From Bacillus sp. NTK071 (GTDB lineage: Bacteria > Bacillota > Bacilli > Bacillales > Guptibacillaceae), in assembly GCF_017303315.1 (NCBI RefSeq), contig NZ_JAFKOI010000002.1:403396-467395 (forward strand): DNA of 64,000 bases, read 5' to 3'. Below the pieces are notes generated by a model that saw nothing but the letters and a program-made list of their open reading frames with translations, was not told the origin of the DNA and did not search any database. The position numbers and the translations under genes were made by a program. Shown in pieces: positions 23,941 through 32,430 of this stretch; within the stretch, counting starts at the first letter, position 1; each line of letters starts with the position of its first letter.

Positions 23941-24637
23941 TCTTTCTCAACTCCTCAACTAGATTTAAAATAAGATTCGCTGAATTAATGGAAGCCGTAT
24001 CCAGAAACTCTTCAAATGAAATGTTAGATTCTTTACCAGCTATGTCAGACAAAGAGCGTATAATGACAAAAGGCGTACCAAATTGATAGCATACCTGAGC
24101 AATCGCTCCAGCTTCCATTTCAGCAGCATCAAGATTCGTAAGCTTTGACCTAACGTATTCCACTCGTTCTGAGTCATTCATAAATGAATCGCCAGTCGCG
24201 ATCATTCCTTTAATCACTTGATGTTCTGTTACTTTTTCCGCACTTCGTTCTGCAGCTTCAACAAGCATACTGTTTGGTTCGTAAAGAGCCGGCATTTGTG
24301 GAACCTGGCCATATTCGTAACCAAAAATAGTAGCATCTACATCATGGTAACGAACTTCACTAGAAATAACGATATCGCCCACTTTTAGATTAGGATTAAA
24401 TCCACCTGCAGATCCCGTATTAAGAATATAATCTGGTTTAAAGAGTTGATTCATTAGTGTTGTTCCGATGGCAGCGTTCACTTTCCCAATCCCTGATTTC
24501 AAGAGAACAATCTCCTGACCATCGATGCTCCCTGTGGTGAATTCTGACCCTGCAATCACTTGTTCCTCACGATGGTCCAGGCGATCTCGCAAAATTCTAA
24601 CTTCTTCTTCCATAGCTCCAATAATACCGATCTTCAT
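23933..24637 (-). CDS. mtnN: 5'-methylthioadenosine/S-adenosylhomocysteine nucleosidase MtnN
   Basis: A 234-residue nucleosidase that removes adenine from S-adenosylhomocysteine and methylthioadenosine, feeding LuxS and methionine salvage. Motifs are IGAMEEEV at the start with the catalytic Glu, NTGSAGGF near residue 76, DMEAGAI-like [16 protein letters not shown] near residue 170 and RSLSDIAG with the catalytic Asp near residue 195. It lies between yrrT and luxS, overlapping luxS. The length is usual for the family. Confidence 0.96.
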   Translation of the reverse strand: MKIGIIGAMEEEVRILRDRLDHREEQVIAGSEFTTGSIDGQEIVLLKSGIGKVNAAIGTTLMNQLFKPDYILNTGSAGGFNPNLKVGDIVISSEVRYHDVDATIFGYEYGQVPQMPALYEPNSMLVEAAERSAEKVTEHQVIKGMIATGDSFMNDSERVEYVRSKLTNLDAAEMEAGAIAQVCYQFGTPFVIIRSLSDIAGKESNISFEEFLDTASINSANLILNLVEELRKNG

Positions 24638-24656
24638 AACGTACTCCTTTACCTGT

Positions 24657-25295
24657 TCAAATTTTGACTGCTTCCATTAGCCAAACAAAGTCATTTAGCT
24701 GAGTGAAAGTTACTTGAAACCCATGCTTATCAAATAATTCTTCTAGCACCGGTATCGTTGTATAATACTCTGTTTGTAAATCTTGAAGTAAATTCAAATA
24801 GCCTTTTGCCTTCACTTGTTGTTGCATTTGTAATTTAGCATTCTCATCTTGGAAAACTGTGTCCGCAAATACAATTTTATCATTTTGAGCCAGTAGTTGG
24901 CTATAATTGTGAATAGCCTTATCTTTCTCTTGATCTGTAAGGTGGTGAAATGCATACGTACTAACGATTGTTTGAACAGGTGATGTAAGCTTAGGAAAGT
25001 TCATAAAATCACCATCATGTATTGTTAGAGAAGGTAAACGTTCACTCGCTTTTTCTCTCATCGCTTTTGATGGTTCCACACCTGTTACTGTCAGCCCTCT
25101 TTTAAGTAAAATCGAAGTCAGATTTCCTGTTCCAACTCCAAATTCGAGAACATGACCTGAGGAAGTTTGAGCAACTGCTGATAGAATCCCATCATAGCCT
25201 TTAAAAACATCACGGTATTCTTCATCCTGACCTGATACTGTCGTATCATATGAATCAGCCCAGCGCTCAAATAAATCAATAAACTCTCTTCCCAT
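24657..25295 (-). CDS. yrrT: YrrT-family SAM-dependent methyltransferase
   Basis: A 212-residue class I methyltransferase. The SAM loop LEFGVGTGNLT is near residue 50, and TYAFHHLTDQEK around residue 115 is characteristic of YrrT. The start MGREFIDLFERW matches the B. subtilis protein, so I chose ATG 25295; a GTG three codons upstream (25304) is possible. It heads the yrrT-mtnN-luxS-mccA-mccB operon. A role in sulfur or SAM recycling is inferred from position; the methyl acceptor is unknown. Confidence 0.9.
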   Translation of the reverse strand: MGREFIDLFERWADSYDTTVSGQDEEYRDVFKGYDGILSAVAQTSSGHVLEFGVGTGNLTSILLKRGLTVTGVEPSKAMREKASERLPSLTIHDGDFMNFPKLTSPVQTIVSTYAFHHLTDQEKDKAIHNYSQLLAQNDKIVFADTVFQDENAKLQMQQQVKAKGYLNLLQDLQTEYYTTIPVLEELFDKHGFQVTFTQLNDFVWLMEAVKI

Positions 25296-25322
25296 TACTT
25301 TCACATCGCTTTCTTAAGTTTA

Positions 25323-25358
25323 ATTCATACTATTAAGGTATGAATAATATGCATTATA
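25323..25358 (-). promoter_or_regulatory. yrrT promoter -10 element with an operator-like dyad
   Basis: On the minus strand a perfect TATAAT lies at 25353-25358. Right after it is the inverted repeat ATTCATAC-N7-GTATGAAT (25323-25345), perfect over 8 bp per arm, across the expected start of transcription. CymR represses this operon in B. subtilis and is encoded at 42.8 kb, so it is the leading candidate ligand. No good -35 was found. Confidence 0.5.
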
Positions 25359-25454
25359 GTTCTAACTTATCACATTCTTATTCTATTATCAATTTGTGTG
25401 TTCAAACAAATATGTGTAAACTGTTACGTGGATAGAAGAGAAAGGAGTAACAAA

Positions 25455-25661
25455 ATGAGTTTTTCACTTGAGCGAATTGATGATAAAGTAGAATTTTTTG
25501 AAGGCTTCTCTCTTGAAGAAATAGAGAAGAAAATTCAAATACAAATTGATAACAATCGTGCATTACTATTACAGGTCCAGAATGTTCAACACCATGCTGT
25601 CATACACGAGAAAACAGGTCGACCTTACTATTCAGCAGTTGTTCATTTTAAGGCGAAATAA
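25455..25661 (+). CDS. yrzA: YrzA-family protein (DUF2536)
   Basis: A 68-residue protein with FSLERIDDKVEFFEG at the start, a Glu/Lys-rich helix (LEEIEKKIQIQIDNN) and the closing GRPYYSAVVHFKAK strand. It matches B. subtilis YrzA nearly end to end and has the same place, divergent from yrrT and convergent with yrrS. I chose ATG 25455 after AAAGGAG; a longer frame from 25398 has no site and would read through the intergenic promoter region. Function unknown. Confidence 0.85.
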   Translation: MSFSLERIDDKVEFFEGFSLEEIEKKIQIQIDNNRALLLQVQNVQHHAVIHEKTGRPYYSAVVHFKAK

Positions 25662-25662
25662 A

Positions 25663-25701
25663 GAAGAAGGAGTATCCCATAATGGGATACTCCTTCTTCT
25701 A
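25663..25701. terminator. Bidirectional terminator between yrzA and yrrS
   Basis: GAAGAAGGAGTATCCC pairs perfectly with GGGATACTCCTTCTTC around ATAAT, a 16-bp stem serving both convergent genes. Confidence 0.92.
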
Positions 25702-25704
25702 TTA

Positions 25705-26346
25705 TTATTGCTTTGTTGCACTAACTGCTTTCCAACCTTCTTCGTCTACCCATTCAAGCTCTACATAATATTTTGTATCATTAGCCCCTTTTTGACTTAC
25801 AGTTGCTTTTGATTTCTGTGGGCCACCATTTCCACCAAGCCAATGAACTACCATTTCTTCAGGTGGAAAACCTGTTACTGACTCCACTGCTCGTAGCTTT
25901 TCATTCCAATCTACACTGCCTTTATCGTAACTTGACACATGCTTTTCACTTTTAGGCTGCGAAGTACCTACCGGATCCCAGGGACCATCAAGGTTCGGTT
26001 CGCCTGGCTCTTGTTCAGCTTTCTCTTTGTCTTGATCTTCTTTCTTATCTTCGTCAGTACTTTCTTCATTCGCACTATCTTTATCAGCCGCTTCTGAGTC
26101 ATTTGACGCTGAATCTTTTGAGTCCGCTTCATCAGAGGTAACGGCATCTTCACTACTATTCGTTTCTTCATTTGTATCAGATTGCGCTGTTTGCTGTTCT
26201 TGACCTGCCGTTTGCTCAGGAGCATCTCCGAAAAAGAAGATGTTCGCAACGAGGACTAGAATCACTGCAAGCACAAGTCCAATTAAACTGTTTAGTATAA
26301 TATTTTGTTTTCTCTTTGAATGACGGTCACCATATCGCGATCTCAC
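25705..26346 (-). CDS. yrrS: YrrS-family protein (DUF1510)
   Basis: A 213-residue protein with a basic start, one membrane helix (LIGLVLAVILVLVANIFFF) and a long, highly acidic Ser/Asp/Glu-rich linker. A conserved C-terminal domain ends it (WNEKLRAVESVTGFPPEEM, YYVELEWVDEEGWKAVS). This is the layout of YrrS, cotranscribed with the penicillin-binding protein gene yrrR in B. subtilis, as here. I prefer GTG 26346, nine bases after AGGAG; the ATG at 26352 is only three bases from it. An extracellular, wall-associated role is inferred. Confidence 0.83.
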   Translation of the reverse strand: MRSRYGDRHSKRKQNIILNSLIGLVLAVILVLVANIFFFGDAPEQTAGQEQQTAQSDTNEETNSSEDAVTSDEADSKDSASNDSEAADKDSANEESTDEDKKEDQDKEKAEQEPGEPNLDGPWDPVGTSQPKSEKHVSSYDKGSVDWNEKLRAVESVTGFPPEEMVVHWLGGNGGPQKSKATVSQKGANDTKYYVELEWVDEEGWKAVSATKQ

Positions 26347-26429
26347 GCCCATCCACTCCTCTATTTAACTGTTGTTCTTATTCTATCATCTCTAAAGGAT
26401 TCGTAGAAGGCTTGACTTTTATTTCGTGA

Positions 26430-28157
26430 TTATCTCTCACTTTCGTACAATTTTGTAACGATTTGTGCAAATGCTTTATATGCTCGATATTCCTTTTCTT
26501 TTCGTTCATAGTCTACGACAACCAGTGCATATCGAGGAGAATCGTATGGGAAATACCCCGCAAACCACTGGTGGTCATACGGAACGTTTTCACCAAGCTC
26601 TGCTGTTCCGGATTTTCCAGCAACAGCAAAAGGCAGATCATTTAAATAAGAGCGCCCTGTTCCACTTACAACTACTTCTCTAAGTGATTGCTGAAGAGAT
26701 TTTACTACTTCCTTTGATAGTTGACCTTTACCAGCGCGATTCTCTTTAAAACTTAGAAAAGTTGAATGATTTCTATAAAGAATGTCACTAACAACTCTTA
26801 CTTGTTTTGGTTCTCCTCCCCTACCGATTGTAGACATCATATTTGCAATGGCAAGTGGACTTAACTTCACATTTAACTGCCCTATTGCCGTTTGATCAAT
26901 GGCTTTCTTGACTGATTTATCTTTCTCATTCTTAAAGAAAACGGGATTCGACTCATCTGGTAATTGTTTAAAGTCTTCGTAATGATATAGCAAGTCTTCC
27001 CACCCAACCGTAGAAGCGATTCCGAGTTTCTCTGCTGTATTCTCAATGAACTTTGGGTCTTTCTTAATTAATTCTTCAGCAAGCTCTGTAAATGCCGCAT
27101 TACAACTAACTGCAAAACTGTTTTTCAGGTCTAATGTGCCAAGTTTACGATTCCCGGGTCCATCACGGTATAAATTCCGATCACAATTAAACGTTCGACT
27201 GTTTGAAATCCCGTGTTCATATGCAGCTGCTAGAACAACTGTTTTGAAAACTGAACCCGGAAAATATCCTTTTACCATCTGATTAACAGCGCCCGCTCCC
27301 AAAGGATCTTCCGTATTGAATAAAGGACGGCTAACCATCCCACGAAGGTTATTTGTTTCAATATCGATTAGAACTGCCCCACCATTTATAATACCTGCCT
27401 CATCAACTGCTTTTTCTAATGCACTCTGTATGTCTAAATCAAGCGTTGTTTTAATTTGAAGGGGATAGAACGAATCCGATGTTGAAAACATTTTGACATC
27501 GAGTCCAAGTAAAGGGTTACCCTGACGATCAGCATGATAAAGAAGAGTCGTATCCCCTTCAGAAATTAGAAATGGGTCAAATGCTAATTGCAAACCCGAA
27601 ATGCCTAATTTTGTATTCTTATCAATTAACCCCTCCTCCCACTTTTCAGGGTATTTTGATTTAACAAGTTTAGGATTCGGCCTTACACTACCAATAACAT
27701 GACCTGCTAACTGCCCTTCGACATCAGGTTTATATACGGCATAAACGCCAGGAATACTTAACTGATTGATTTTCTCCATTTCTTGTACTGATAGACCTTT
27801 CTTATATGTGAAGGGTTGTTTTTTACCTTCAAAAGCTCGCTCTAGTTTCTTAGGGGATTCATTAACGATTGAAGCGACTACTTCGATTGGCCATTCTCTG
27901 TCCTCCAAAAAAGGAAAGAGAACAAGAGAAGGGGTAGAATCACTCATTGGTGTCCCATTTTTATCAAGAAGTGTCCCCCTACCTTCATCGAGCACATATG
28001 ATTGCGTACGCTGATTAATGCTCGCCTCAATAAGGTTTATATCTTGTTTGGAATAGGATTCTGTTTCAATTAATTGAAGTTGAACAAGACGACCGATCAG
28101 AATTAGAAACCCAAATAGAAAAAGCACTCCAATTCCCTTCATCCTTTTCCTTCTCAT
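26430..28157 (-). CDS. pbpI: Class B penicillin-binding protein PbpI (PBP4b-like)
   Basis: A 575-residue peptidoglycan transpeptidase. An N-terminal anchor helix (IGVLFLFGFLILIGRLVQL) is followed by a dimerisation domain. The transpeptidase domain has SVFK (SxxK serine) near residue 298, SCN (SxN) near residue 353 and KSG in VAGKSGTAEL near residue 513. B. subtilis PbpI is made in the mother cell during sporulation. I chose ATG 28157 after AGAGGTG; the longer frame to 28208 crosses the greA terminator. It precedes yrrS as in B. subtilis. Confidence 0.92.
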   Translation of the reverse strand: MRRKRMKGIGVLFLFGFLILIGRLVQLQLIETESYSKQDINLIEASINQRTQSYVLDEGRGTLLDKNGTPMSDSTPSLVLFPFLEDREWPIEVVASIVNESPKKLERAFEGKKQPFTYKKGLSVQEMEKINQLSIPGVYAVYKPDVEGQLAGHVIGSVRPNPKLVKSKYPEKWEEGLIDKNTKLGISGLQLAFDPFLISEGDTTLLYHADRQGNPLLGLDVKMFSTSDSFYPLQIKTTLDLDIQSALEKAVDEAGIINGGAVLIDIETNNLRGMVSRPLFNTEDPLGAGAVNQMVKGYFPGSVFKTVVLAAAYEHGISNSRTFNCDRNLYRDGPGNRKLGTLDLKNSFAVSCNAAFTELAEELIKKDPKFIENTAEKLGIASTVGWEDLLYHYEDFKQLPDESNPVFFKNEKDKSVKKAIDQTAIGQLNVKLSPLAIANMMSTIGRGGEPKQVRVVSDILYRNHSTFLSFKENRAGKGQLSKEVVKSLQQSLREVVVSGTGRSYLNDLPFAVAGKSGTAELGENVPYDHQWFAGYFPYDSPRYALVVVDYERKEKEYRAYKAFAQIVTKLYESER

Positions 28158-28207
28158 GTATTTCACCTCTATATGAGTTTCGACCGATCTCCCGCTTTTC
28201 AAACTCA

Positions 28208-28237
28208 CAAAAAAAGGACAGCCTATTGGCTATCCTT
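28208..28237 (-). terminator. Terminator of greA
   Basis: On the minus strand AAAGGATAGCC pairs with GGCTGTCCTTT around AATA, then a T run. Confidence 0.88.
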
Positions 28238-28251
28238 TCACCTGAGTCCTA

Positions 28252-28728
28252 TTATTTAACTTCTAGAATTTCTACACGAATTTCTCCACCTGGAGTTTGT
28301 ACATTAACTTTCTCACCAATTTGACGACCAAGCAGGCTTCTTGCCATTGGAGAATCATTCGAAATTTTCCCTTCAAATGGATCTGCTTCAGCACTACCTA
28401 CAATAATATATTCTTCTTCATCGCCATCAGGAATTTCTACAAATTTAACGCGTTTTCCAATTGAAACAACACTAGAAGAACTGTTGTCTTCTTCAATAAT
28501 TTCTGCGTTACGAATCATATTTTCAACAGTTGTAATGCGCGCTTCAACAAACGCCTGTTCATCTTTTGCAGCGTCATACTCCGAGTTCTCAGAAAGATCT
28601 CCGAAGCTACGAGCAATCTTAATACGTTCTACAACTTCTTTTCTTTTCTCAGTTTTAAGAAGGTCAAGCTCCTTCTCAAGTTTCTCTTTCCCATCCTGGG
28701 TCATATAATATTTTTTATCCTCTGCCAT
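28252..28728 (-). CDS. greA: Transcription elongation factor GreA
   Basis: A 158-residue factor that rescues backtracked RNA polymerase by stimulating transcript cleavage. The N-terminal coiled coil ([14 protein letters not shown], then [24 protein letters not shown], with the acidic tip Asp/Glu) is followed by the FKBP-like domain with [18 protein letters not shown] near residue 115. I chose ATG 28728, seven to nine bases after AAGGAG, over the GTG at 28737. Position between udk and pbpI is the same as in B. subtilis. Confidence 0.96.
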   Translation of the reverse strand: MAEDKKYYMTQDGKEKLEKELDLLKTEKRKEVVERIKIARSFGDLSENSEYDAAKDEQAFVEARITTVENMIRNAEIIEEDNSSSSVVSIGKRVKFVEIPDGDEEEYIIVGSAEADPFEGKISNDSPMARSLLGRQIGEKVNVQTPGGEIRVEILEVK

Positions 28729-28778
28729 TTCTTTCACTCCTTCATCAATTAAGGGCTCAATCGTAATAAACTGTATGA

Positions 28779-28806
28779 AAAAAAGAGGTATTTATACCTC
28801 GTTTTA
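28779..28806 (-). terminator. Terminator of udk
   Basis: GAGGTA pairs with TACCTC around TTTA; on the minus strand a long T run follows. Confidence 0.82.
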
Positions 28807-28809
28807 TCC

Positions 28810-29445
28810 TTATAGCATTGCTTTTTCTTCGAGTATTGTGTGAATCTTTGTAACCATCAAATCGATTGCCACTCTGTTCTGGCCACCTTCTGGAACAATA
28901 ATATCAGCGTAACGCTTAGTCGGTTCAATAAACTGAAGGTGCATTGGACGGACAACTGATGTATATTGCTCTACGACAGAATCAAGCGTTCTTCCCCTGT
29001 CACGTATGTCTCTCACCATTCTTCTTAATATTCGTAAATCTGCATCAGTATCCACGAAAAGTTTAATATCCATTAAATCACGAAGACGCTCATCTTCAAG
29101 AATTAGGATACCTTCCAAAATAATGACATCTTTTGGTTCGACAGGAATAATTTTATCAGATCTTGTGTGAACTGTATAGTCATAGACGGGTTTTTGAATC
29201 GAGTTGTATAACATCAACTCTTTCACATGTTCAATTAGTAAGTCATTGTCAAAGGCGAGGGGGTGATCATAATTTGTCCCTAAACGCTCTGGCATTGATT
29301 TCTCACTCTGATCTTTATAATAAGAATCTTGTTCAATGACAAGTACTGATTGATCAGCAAATTGTTTAAATATCTCTCTCGTTACCGTGGTTTTCCCCGA
29401 ACCAGAACCTCCGGCAACACCAATTACAACAGGTCTATTAACCAT
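28810..29445 (-). CDS. udk: Uridine kinase
   Basis: A 211-residue P-loop kinase that phosphorylates uridine and cytidine in pyrimidine salvage. It shows [12 protein letters not shown] near residue 8, the nucleoside-binding DSYYKDQSE near residue 41, YDHPLAFD near residue 60, and [10 protein letters not shown] near residue 148. I chose ATG 29445 with GAAGGGG upstream; the length equals that of the B. subtilis enzyme. It directly follows trmR. In B. subtilis two peptidase-like genes stand between these; here they are absent. Confidence 0.96.
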   Translation of the reverse strand: MVNRPVVIGVAGGSGSGKTTVTREIFKQFADQSVLVIEQDSYYKDQSEKSMPERLGTNYDHPLAFDNDLLIEHVKELMLYNSIQKPVYDYTVHTRSDKIIPVEPKDVIILEGILILEDERLRDLMDIKLFVDTDADLRILRRMVRDIRDRGRTLDSVVEQYTSVVRPMHLQFIEPTKRYADIIVPEGGQNRVAIDLMVTKIHTILEEKAML

Positions 29446-29505
29446 AATCCTTCCCCTTCTATTATAGAAAAACCGCTCGTACGATTGCACGTCGGTTTTC
29501 CATCA

Positions 29506-30150
29506 TCATGAGTTTATTCGCTGACTGACTGCAAGTCCATCTCCAATAGGATAGATGGTTGTGTCCAAATCAGGATGAGACATAAGAAATTCATTATAAT
29601 GACGAAGCTTTTTAACCATAGATCGAAAGCGTTTCTCTTGTATCTCTTCTTCAGCTACCATACCTCGAAACAAAATATTATCAGACAGTACAATTCCGTG
29701 TTCTTTAACAACGCCAAAGAATTCATCAAAAAACCGCTGGTACTGTCCTTTGGCTGCATCAATAAATAGCGCTTGATATGGCCCATATTGCTTAAGCTCA
29801 TCGGCGAGTTCGAATGCATCTCCAAATAAAATTGTTATGCGATCTGAGTAACCTGCTTTTTCAATATTTGCTACCGCCTCTTTATAACGAGTTTCATCAC
29901 GTTCGACGGTAATAATAGCAGTTTCAGGCAGTAGATCAGCCATTCGTATGGCTGAGTAGCCAATGGCTGCTCCAATTTCCAAAATTCGATTAGGTTTTAA
30001 AAATGACAAAAGCTGTAGCATCACATCGAGACTTGTCTGCTCCATAATAGGAACATGATTTTCTCTAGCGTACAGTTCCATCTCTTCTATTAAACCTTCG
30101 CGTTTTGGCCGCAAAGATTCTAGATATTGTTCCACATGATCGGATATCAT
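29506..30150 (-). CDS. trmR: tRNA 5-hydroxyuridine methyltransferase TrmR (YrrM)
   Basis: A 214-residue class I methyltransferase of the catechol O-methyltransferase type. In B. subtilis TrmR converts 5-hydroxyuridine at the tRNA wobble position to 5-methoxyuridine. Motifs are LEIGAAIGYSAIRMA near residue 58, ITVERDE near residue 80 and LFIDAAKGQYQRF near residue 128. I chose ATG 30150 after GGAGGAG. It follows mltG as in B. subtilis but the hydroxylating genes yrrN/yrrO (trhP1/trhP2) that usually come next are missing here. Confidence 0.9.
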   Translation of the reverse strand: MISDHVEQYLESLRPKREGLIEEMELYARENHVPIMEQTSLDVMLQLLSFLKPNRILEIGAAIGYSAIRMADLLPETAIITVERDETRYKEAVANIEKAGYSDRITILFGDAFELADELKQYGPYQALFIDAAKGQYQRFFDEFFGVVKEHGIVLSDNILFRGMVAEEEIQEKRFRSMVKKLRHYNEFLMSHPDLDTTIYPIGDGLAVSQRINS

Positions 30151-30197
30151 GATTGCTCCTCCTTCATGTAACCCGAATAATTTTATCATAATCGAAA

Positions 30198-30227
30198 GGG
30201 GAATGGTAGCCTATCTCCCCATTCCCC
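30198..30227 (-). terminator. Hairpin between mltG and trmR
   Basis: GGGGAATGG pairs with CCATTCCCC; the minus strand continues with TTTCG. Terminator strength is moderate because the T run is short. Confidence 0.65.
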
Positions 30228-30235
30228 GTAAATTT

Positions 30236-31390
30236 TTATTCTTCTTTCTTCTTTTCTTCTTTCTTTTTATAATACTCTTCCCACTCATTCTTATATTTAG
30301 CCACTTTTTTATTATGCTCATCATTGGTTTTTGAGAAAAGAGTTTCCCCGCTCGGTCGAGCGTAGAAATAAAGGGCATCTGTTTTGGCAGGTTCAATTGC
30401 AGCTACAATAGAAGATTCACCTGGATTTGCAATAGGACCAACAGGAAGACCTTTAACAGTATACGTATTATAAGGTGACTTTTTATCAAGATCTTTCTGA
30501 GTGATCTCACCTGATTGCTTACCTCTAGCATAAACTACCGTGGGGTCAGTCTGTAAAATCATGTCCTCTTCAAGTCTATTGTAGAACACTTTTGATATTT
30601 TGGTTCGATCTGCTTTTGCAGATGCCTCTTCTTCAATGATAGAAGCTAGCGTCATCATTTCATGAATAGAGTAATCACGATCTTCAATTTCAGATCGATA
30701 TTCTGTAAGAACTCGATCGGTTTTATCCAACATTTCCTTAACTACTTTTTCTACTGAAGGTTCTTCTTCAAAATCATATGTTGCTGGGAAAAGATAGCCT
30801 TCAAGAGGATGACGAATATCGTCTTGTAAGACATCGTCTGTTAAGAACCAGTATTCATTGATTAACGCTTTTACATATTCTTTTTCATCAAGTTTCTTTA
30901 TTACATCTTCTTGTTTTAAATCTAATTCCTTCGCTATTCGAGCGGCGATGTCTTCAAGCCAAATTCCTTCAGGTACAGATATTTTTGCCACGGCGTCCTT
31001 CATTACTTTTCCACTCTTCATGATTGAAATAATTTCATCCATTGTCATCGAAGGAGAAAGCTCATAGTCGCCAGCTTGAAAGCCACTTTCATTTTTGTAT
31101 TTAACATAATACCGGAACGCTGTACCATCCTTGATAATGCCCTTTTCTTCTAGTGTCTTTCCAATTGACGAGGTTGATGAACCAATCGGAATTGTGACAG
31201 TCGTATCCTTATTGCTATCTGGATCAACAGGCTCAAGAATATTTTTTATGTAGAAGTAACCACCTGTAATAACGGCAGCCACCGTTATGGTCAAAAGCAA
31301 TAAAATAATAAATACGATTTTTCGTACGGTTTGATTCTCATTCTGGCGCTTCAATAGCTTCTCTTTATACAAGTCTTTATTATCAGACAA
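30236..31390 (-). CDS. mltG: Endolytic murein transglycosylase MltG
   Basis: A 384-residue membrane-anchored transglycosylase that cuts nascent glycan strands. A membrane helix (IVFIILLLLTITVAAVITGG) follows a basic start. Then come a LysM-like region and the YceG domain with HPLEGYLFPATYDF near residue 205, ASIIEEEA with the catalytic Glu near residue 250, LQTDPTVVYA and the YTVKGLPVGPIANPG segment near residue 310. The start is TTG 31390 behind AAAGGGGG. The C-terminus ends in a short Lys/Glu tail. Order yrzB-mltG-trmR matches B. subtilis. Confidence 0.94.
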   Translation of the reverse strand: MSDNKDLYKEKLLKRQNENQTVRKIVFIILLLLTITVAAVITGGYFYIKNILEPVDPDSNKDTTVTIPIGSSTSSIGKTLEEKGIIKDGTAFRYYVKYKNESGFQAGDYELSPSMTMDEIISIMKSGKVMKDAVAKISVPEGIWLEDIAARIAKELDLKQEDVIKKLDEKEYVKALINEYWFLTDDVLQDDIRHPLEGYLFPATYDFEEEPSVEKVVKEMLDKTDRVLTEYRSEIEDRDYSIHEMMTLASIIEEEASAKADRTKISKVFYNRLEEDMILQTDPTVVYARGKQSGEITQKDLDKKSPYNTYTVKGLPVGPIANPGESSIVAAIEPAKTDALYFYARPSGETLFSKTNDEHNKKVAKYKNEWEEYYKKKEEKKKEE

Positions 31391-31546
31391 CGCCGTGGCC
31401 CCCTTTCACTCTTTTCCTATTATACTATAAGTCGACATATTGTCAGCGACAGTGCCAACGTTCGTCAATTTTTCTCCATTATGTATTATACAAGTTTCCC
31501 TTTAAGGTTTGTAGTCATTTCCTTAAATCGGTAACGTTTTAACCAA

Positions 31547-31633
31547 AGGCTCTTTTCGTAAACATGGTTGCTATAAGAGTAGATTTTCGCTCCAGGATGC
31601 GCGCTTTCCGCAGGGCGGGCGCTGAGCCTTTTA
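31547..31633. repeat. Dispersed intergenic repeat, copy 1
   Basis: TTGCTATAAGAGTAG, then CGCTCCAGGATGCGCGCTTT and CCGCAGG, recur in nearly the same form at 37188-37241. This copy is bounded by the inverted arms AAAGGCTC (31547) and GAGCCTTT (31626), so the unit could form one long hairpin. No coding potential. Confidence 0.65.
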
Positions 31634-31663
31634 AAAAAAAGAGCCTAACCTAAAGAAAAAAGC

Positions 31664-31689
31664 TACCGATGATCTCACCGGTAGCTTCG
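31664..31689 (-). terminator. Terminator of yrzB
   Basis: AAGCTACCG pairs with CGGTAGCTT on the minus strand, followed by a T run. Confidence 0.88.
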
Positions 31690-31697
31690 TCATTCTT

Positions 31698-31988
31698 TTA
31701 TTCGTCTGCTTCTTCTTCCTCTTCAGAGAAAGTGTTAAGCATTTCTTCAACGATTTCCCATTCCTTATCTGACTCGATAGGGAATAGCTTGTAGTCACGT
31801 TCTTCATTGTCTTCTTCTTCGTAACGAAAAGCGTAGACTTCTACTTCGTCTTCACTTTCTGCTTGATCAGCAGGGACAACAGTCATATAAGAATGTCCAT
31901 TCTCTTCTACATCGAAAGTAAAGAGAACTTCAAATAGATGCTCATCACCGTTTTCGTCTGGTATGATAATACGTTCTTTTTCCTCCAT
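31698..31988 (-). CDS. yrzB: YrzB-family protein (DUF1292)
   Basis: A 96-residue, strongly acidic protein with the DUF1292 core (ENGDEHLFEVLFTFDVEENG, YMTVVPADQ, VEVYAFRYEEED) and an acidic Glu-rich tail. The ATG at 31988 has GAGGTG upstream; a GTG three codons before it overlaps the site. It is the last gene of the alaS-ireB-ruvX-yrzB series, an order preserved in many Firmicutes. Function unknown. Confidence 0.9.
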   Translation of the reverse strand: MEEKERIIIPDENGDEHLFEVLFTFDVEENGHSYMTVVPADQAESEDEVEVYAFRYEEEDNEERDYKLFPIESDKEWEIVEEMLNTFSEEEEEADE

Positions 31989-32001
31989 GTTTTTCACCTC
32001 A

Positions 32002-32421
32002 TTAATTTTGCTTGCTGTCTAAATATCCTTGCAGAATCATAACAGCAGCCATTTTGTCGATTACTTTTTTGCGTTTTTTGCGGCTCACATCAGCACTAAT
32101 TAACATCCGCTCAGCAGCGACAGTCGTTAGACGTTCATCCCACATTTGAATAGGTAAATTAGTATGTTCGCTAATCAGATCAGCGAATGCCATGCATGCT
32201 TCACCACTTGGACCAATCGAACCATTCATATTCTTTGGGAGTCCAACAACGATCTTGCTGACATCATTCCCTTTAATGATTTCGATTAAACGATCAGGAA
32301 TAACATCCTGTGCCTCTGGATCACGTTTCACCGTTTCTAATCCTTGAGCGGTCCAGCCCATTGCATCGCTAAGCGCAACGCCAATTGTTTTCGTACCAAC
32401 ATCCAAACCAAGTGTTTTCAT
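32002..32421 (-). CDS. ruvX: RuvX/YqgF-family Holliday junction resolvase-like nuclease
   Basis: A 139-residue RNase H-fold protein with [15 protein letters not shown] at the start (catalytic Asp), [10 protein letters not shown] near residue 60, MWDERLTT near residue 97 and [11 protein letters not shown] near residue 121, giving the expected acidic catalytic set. Family members act in 16S rRNA 5'-end maturation or junction cleavage. It follows the IreB-like gene after nine bases, in the conserved alaS-yrzL-yrrK-yrzB order. Confidence 0.94.
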   Translation of the reverse strand: MKTLGLDVGTKTIGVALSDAMGWTAQGLETVKRDPEAQDVIPDRLIEIIKGNDVSKIVVGLPKNMNGSIGPSGEACMAFADLISEHTNLPIQMWDERLTTVAAERMLISADVSRKKRKKVIDKMAAVMILQGYLDSKQN

Positions 32422-32430
32422 GCTGTCTCC

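Larger units (their letters stand above)
31391..31697. other. Intergenic region with a dispersed repeat copy and the yrzB terminator
   Basis: This 307-bp gap between yrzB and mltG holds no gene that I can support. It contains repeat copy 1 (31547-31633) and the yrzB terminator (31664-31689). The remainder is AT-rich, with a probable mltG promoter region that I could not define. Confidence 0.6.
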
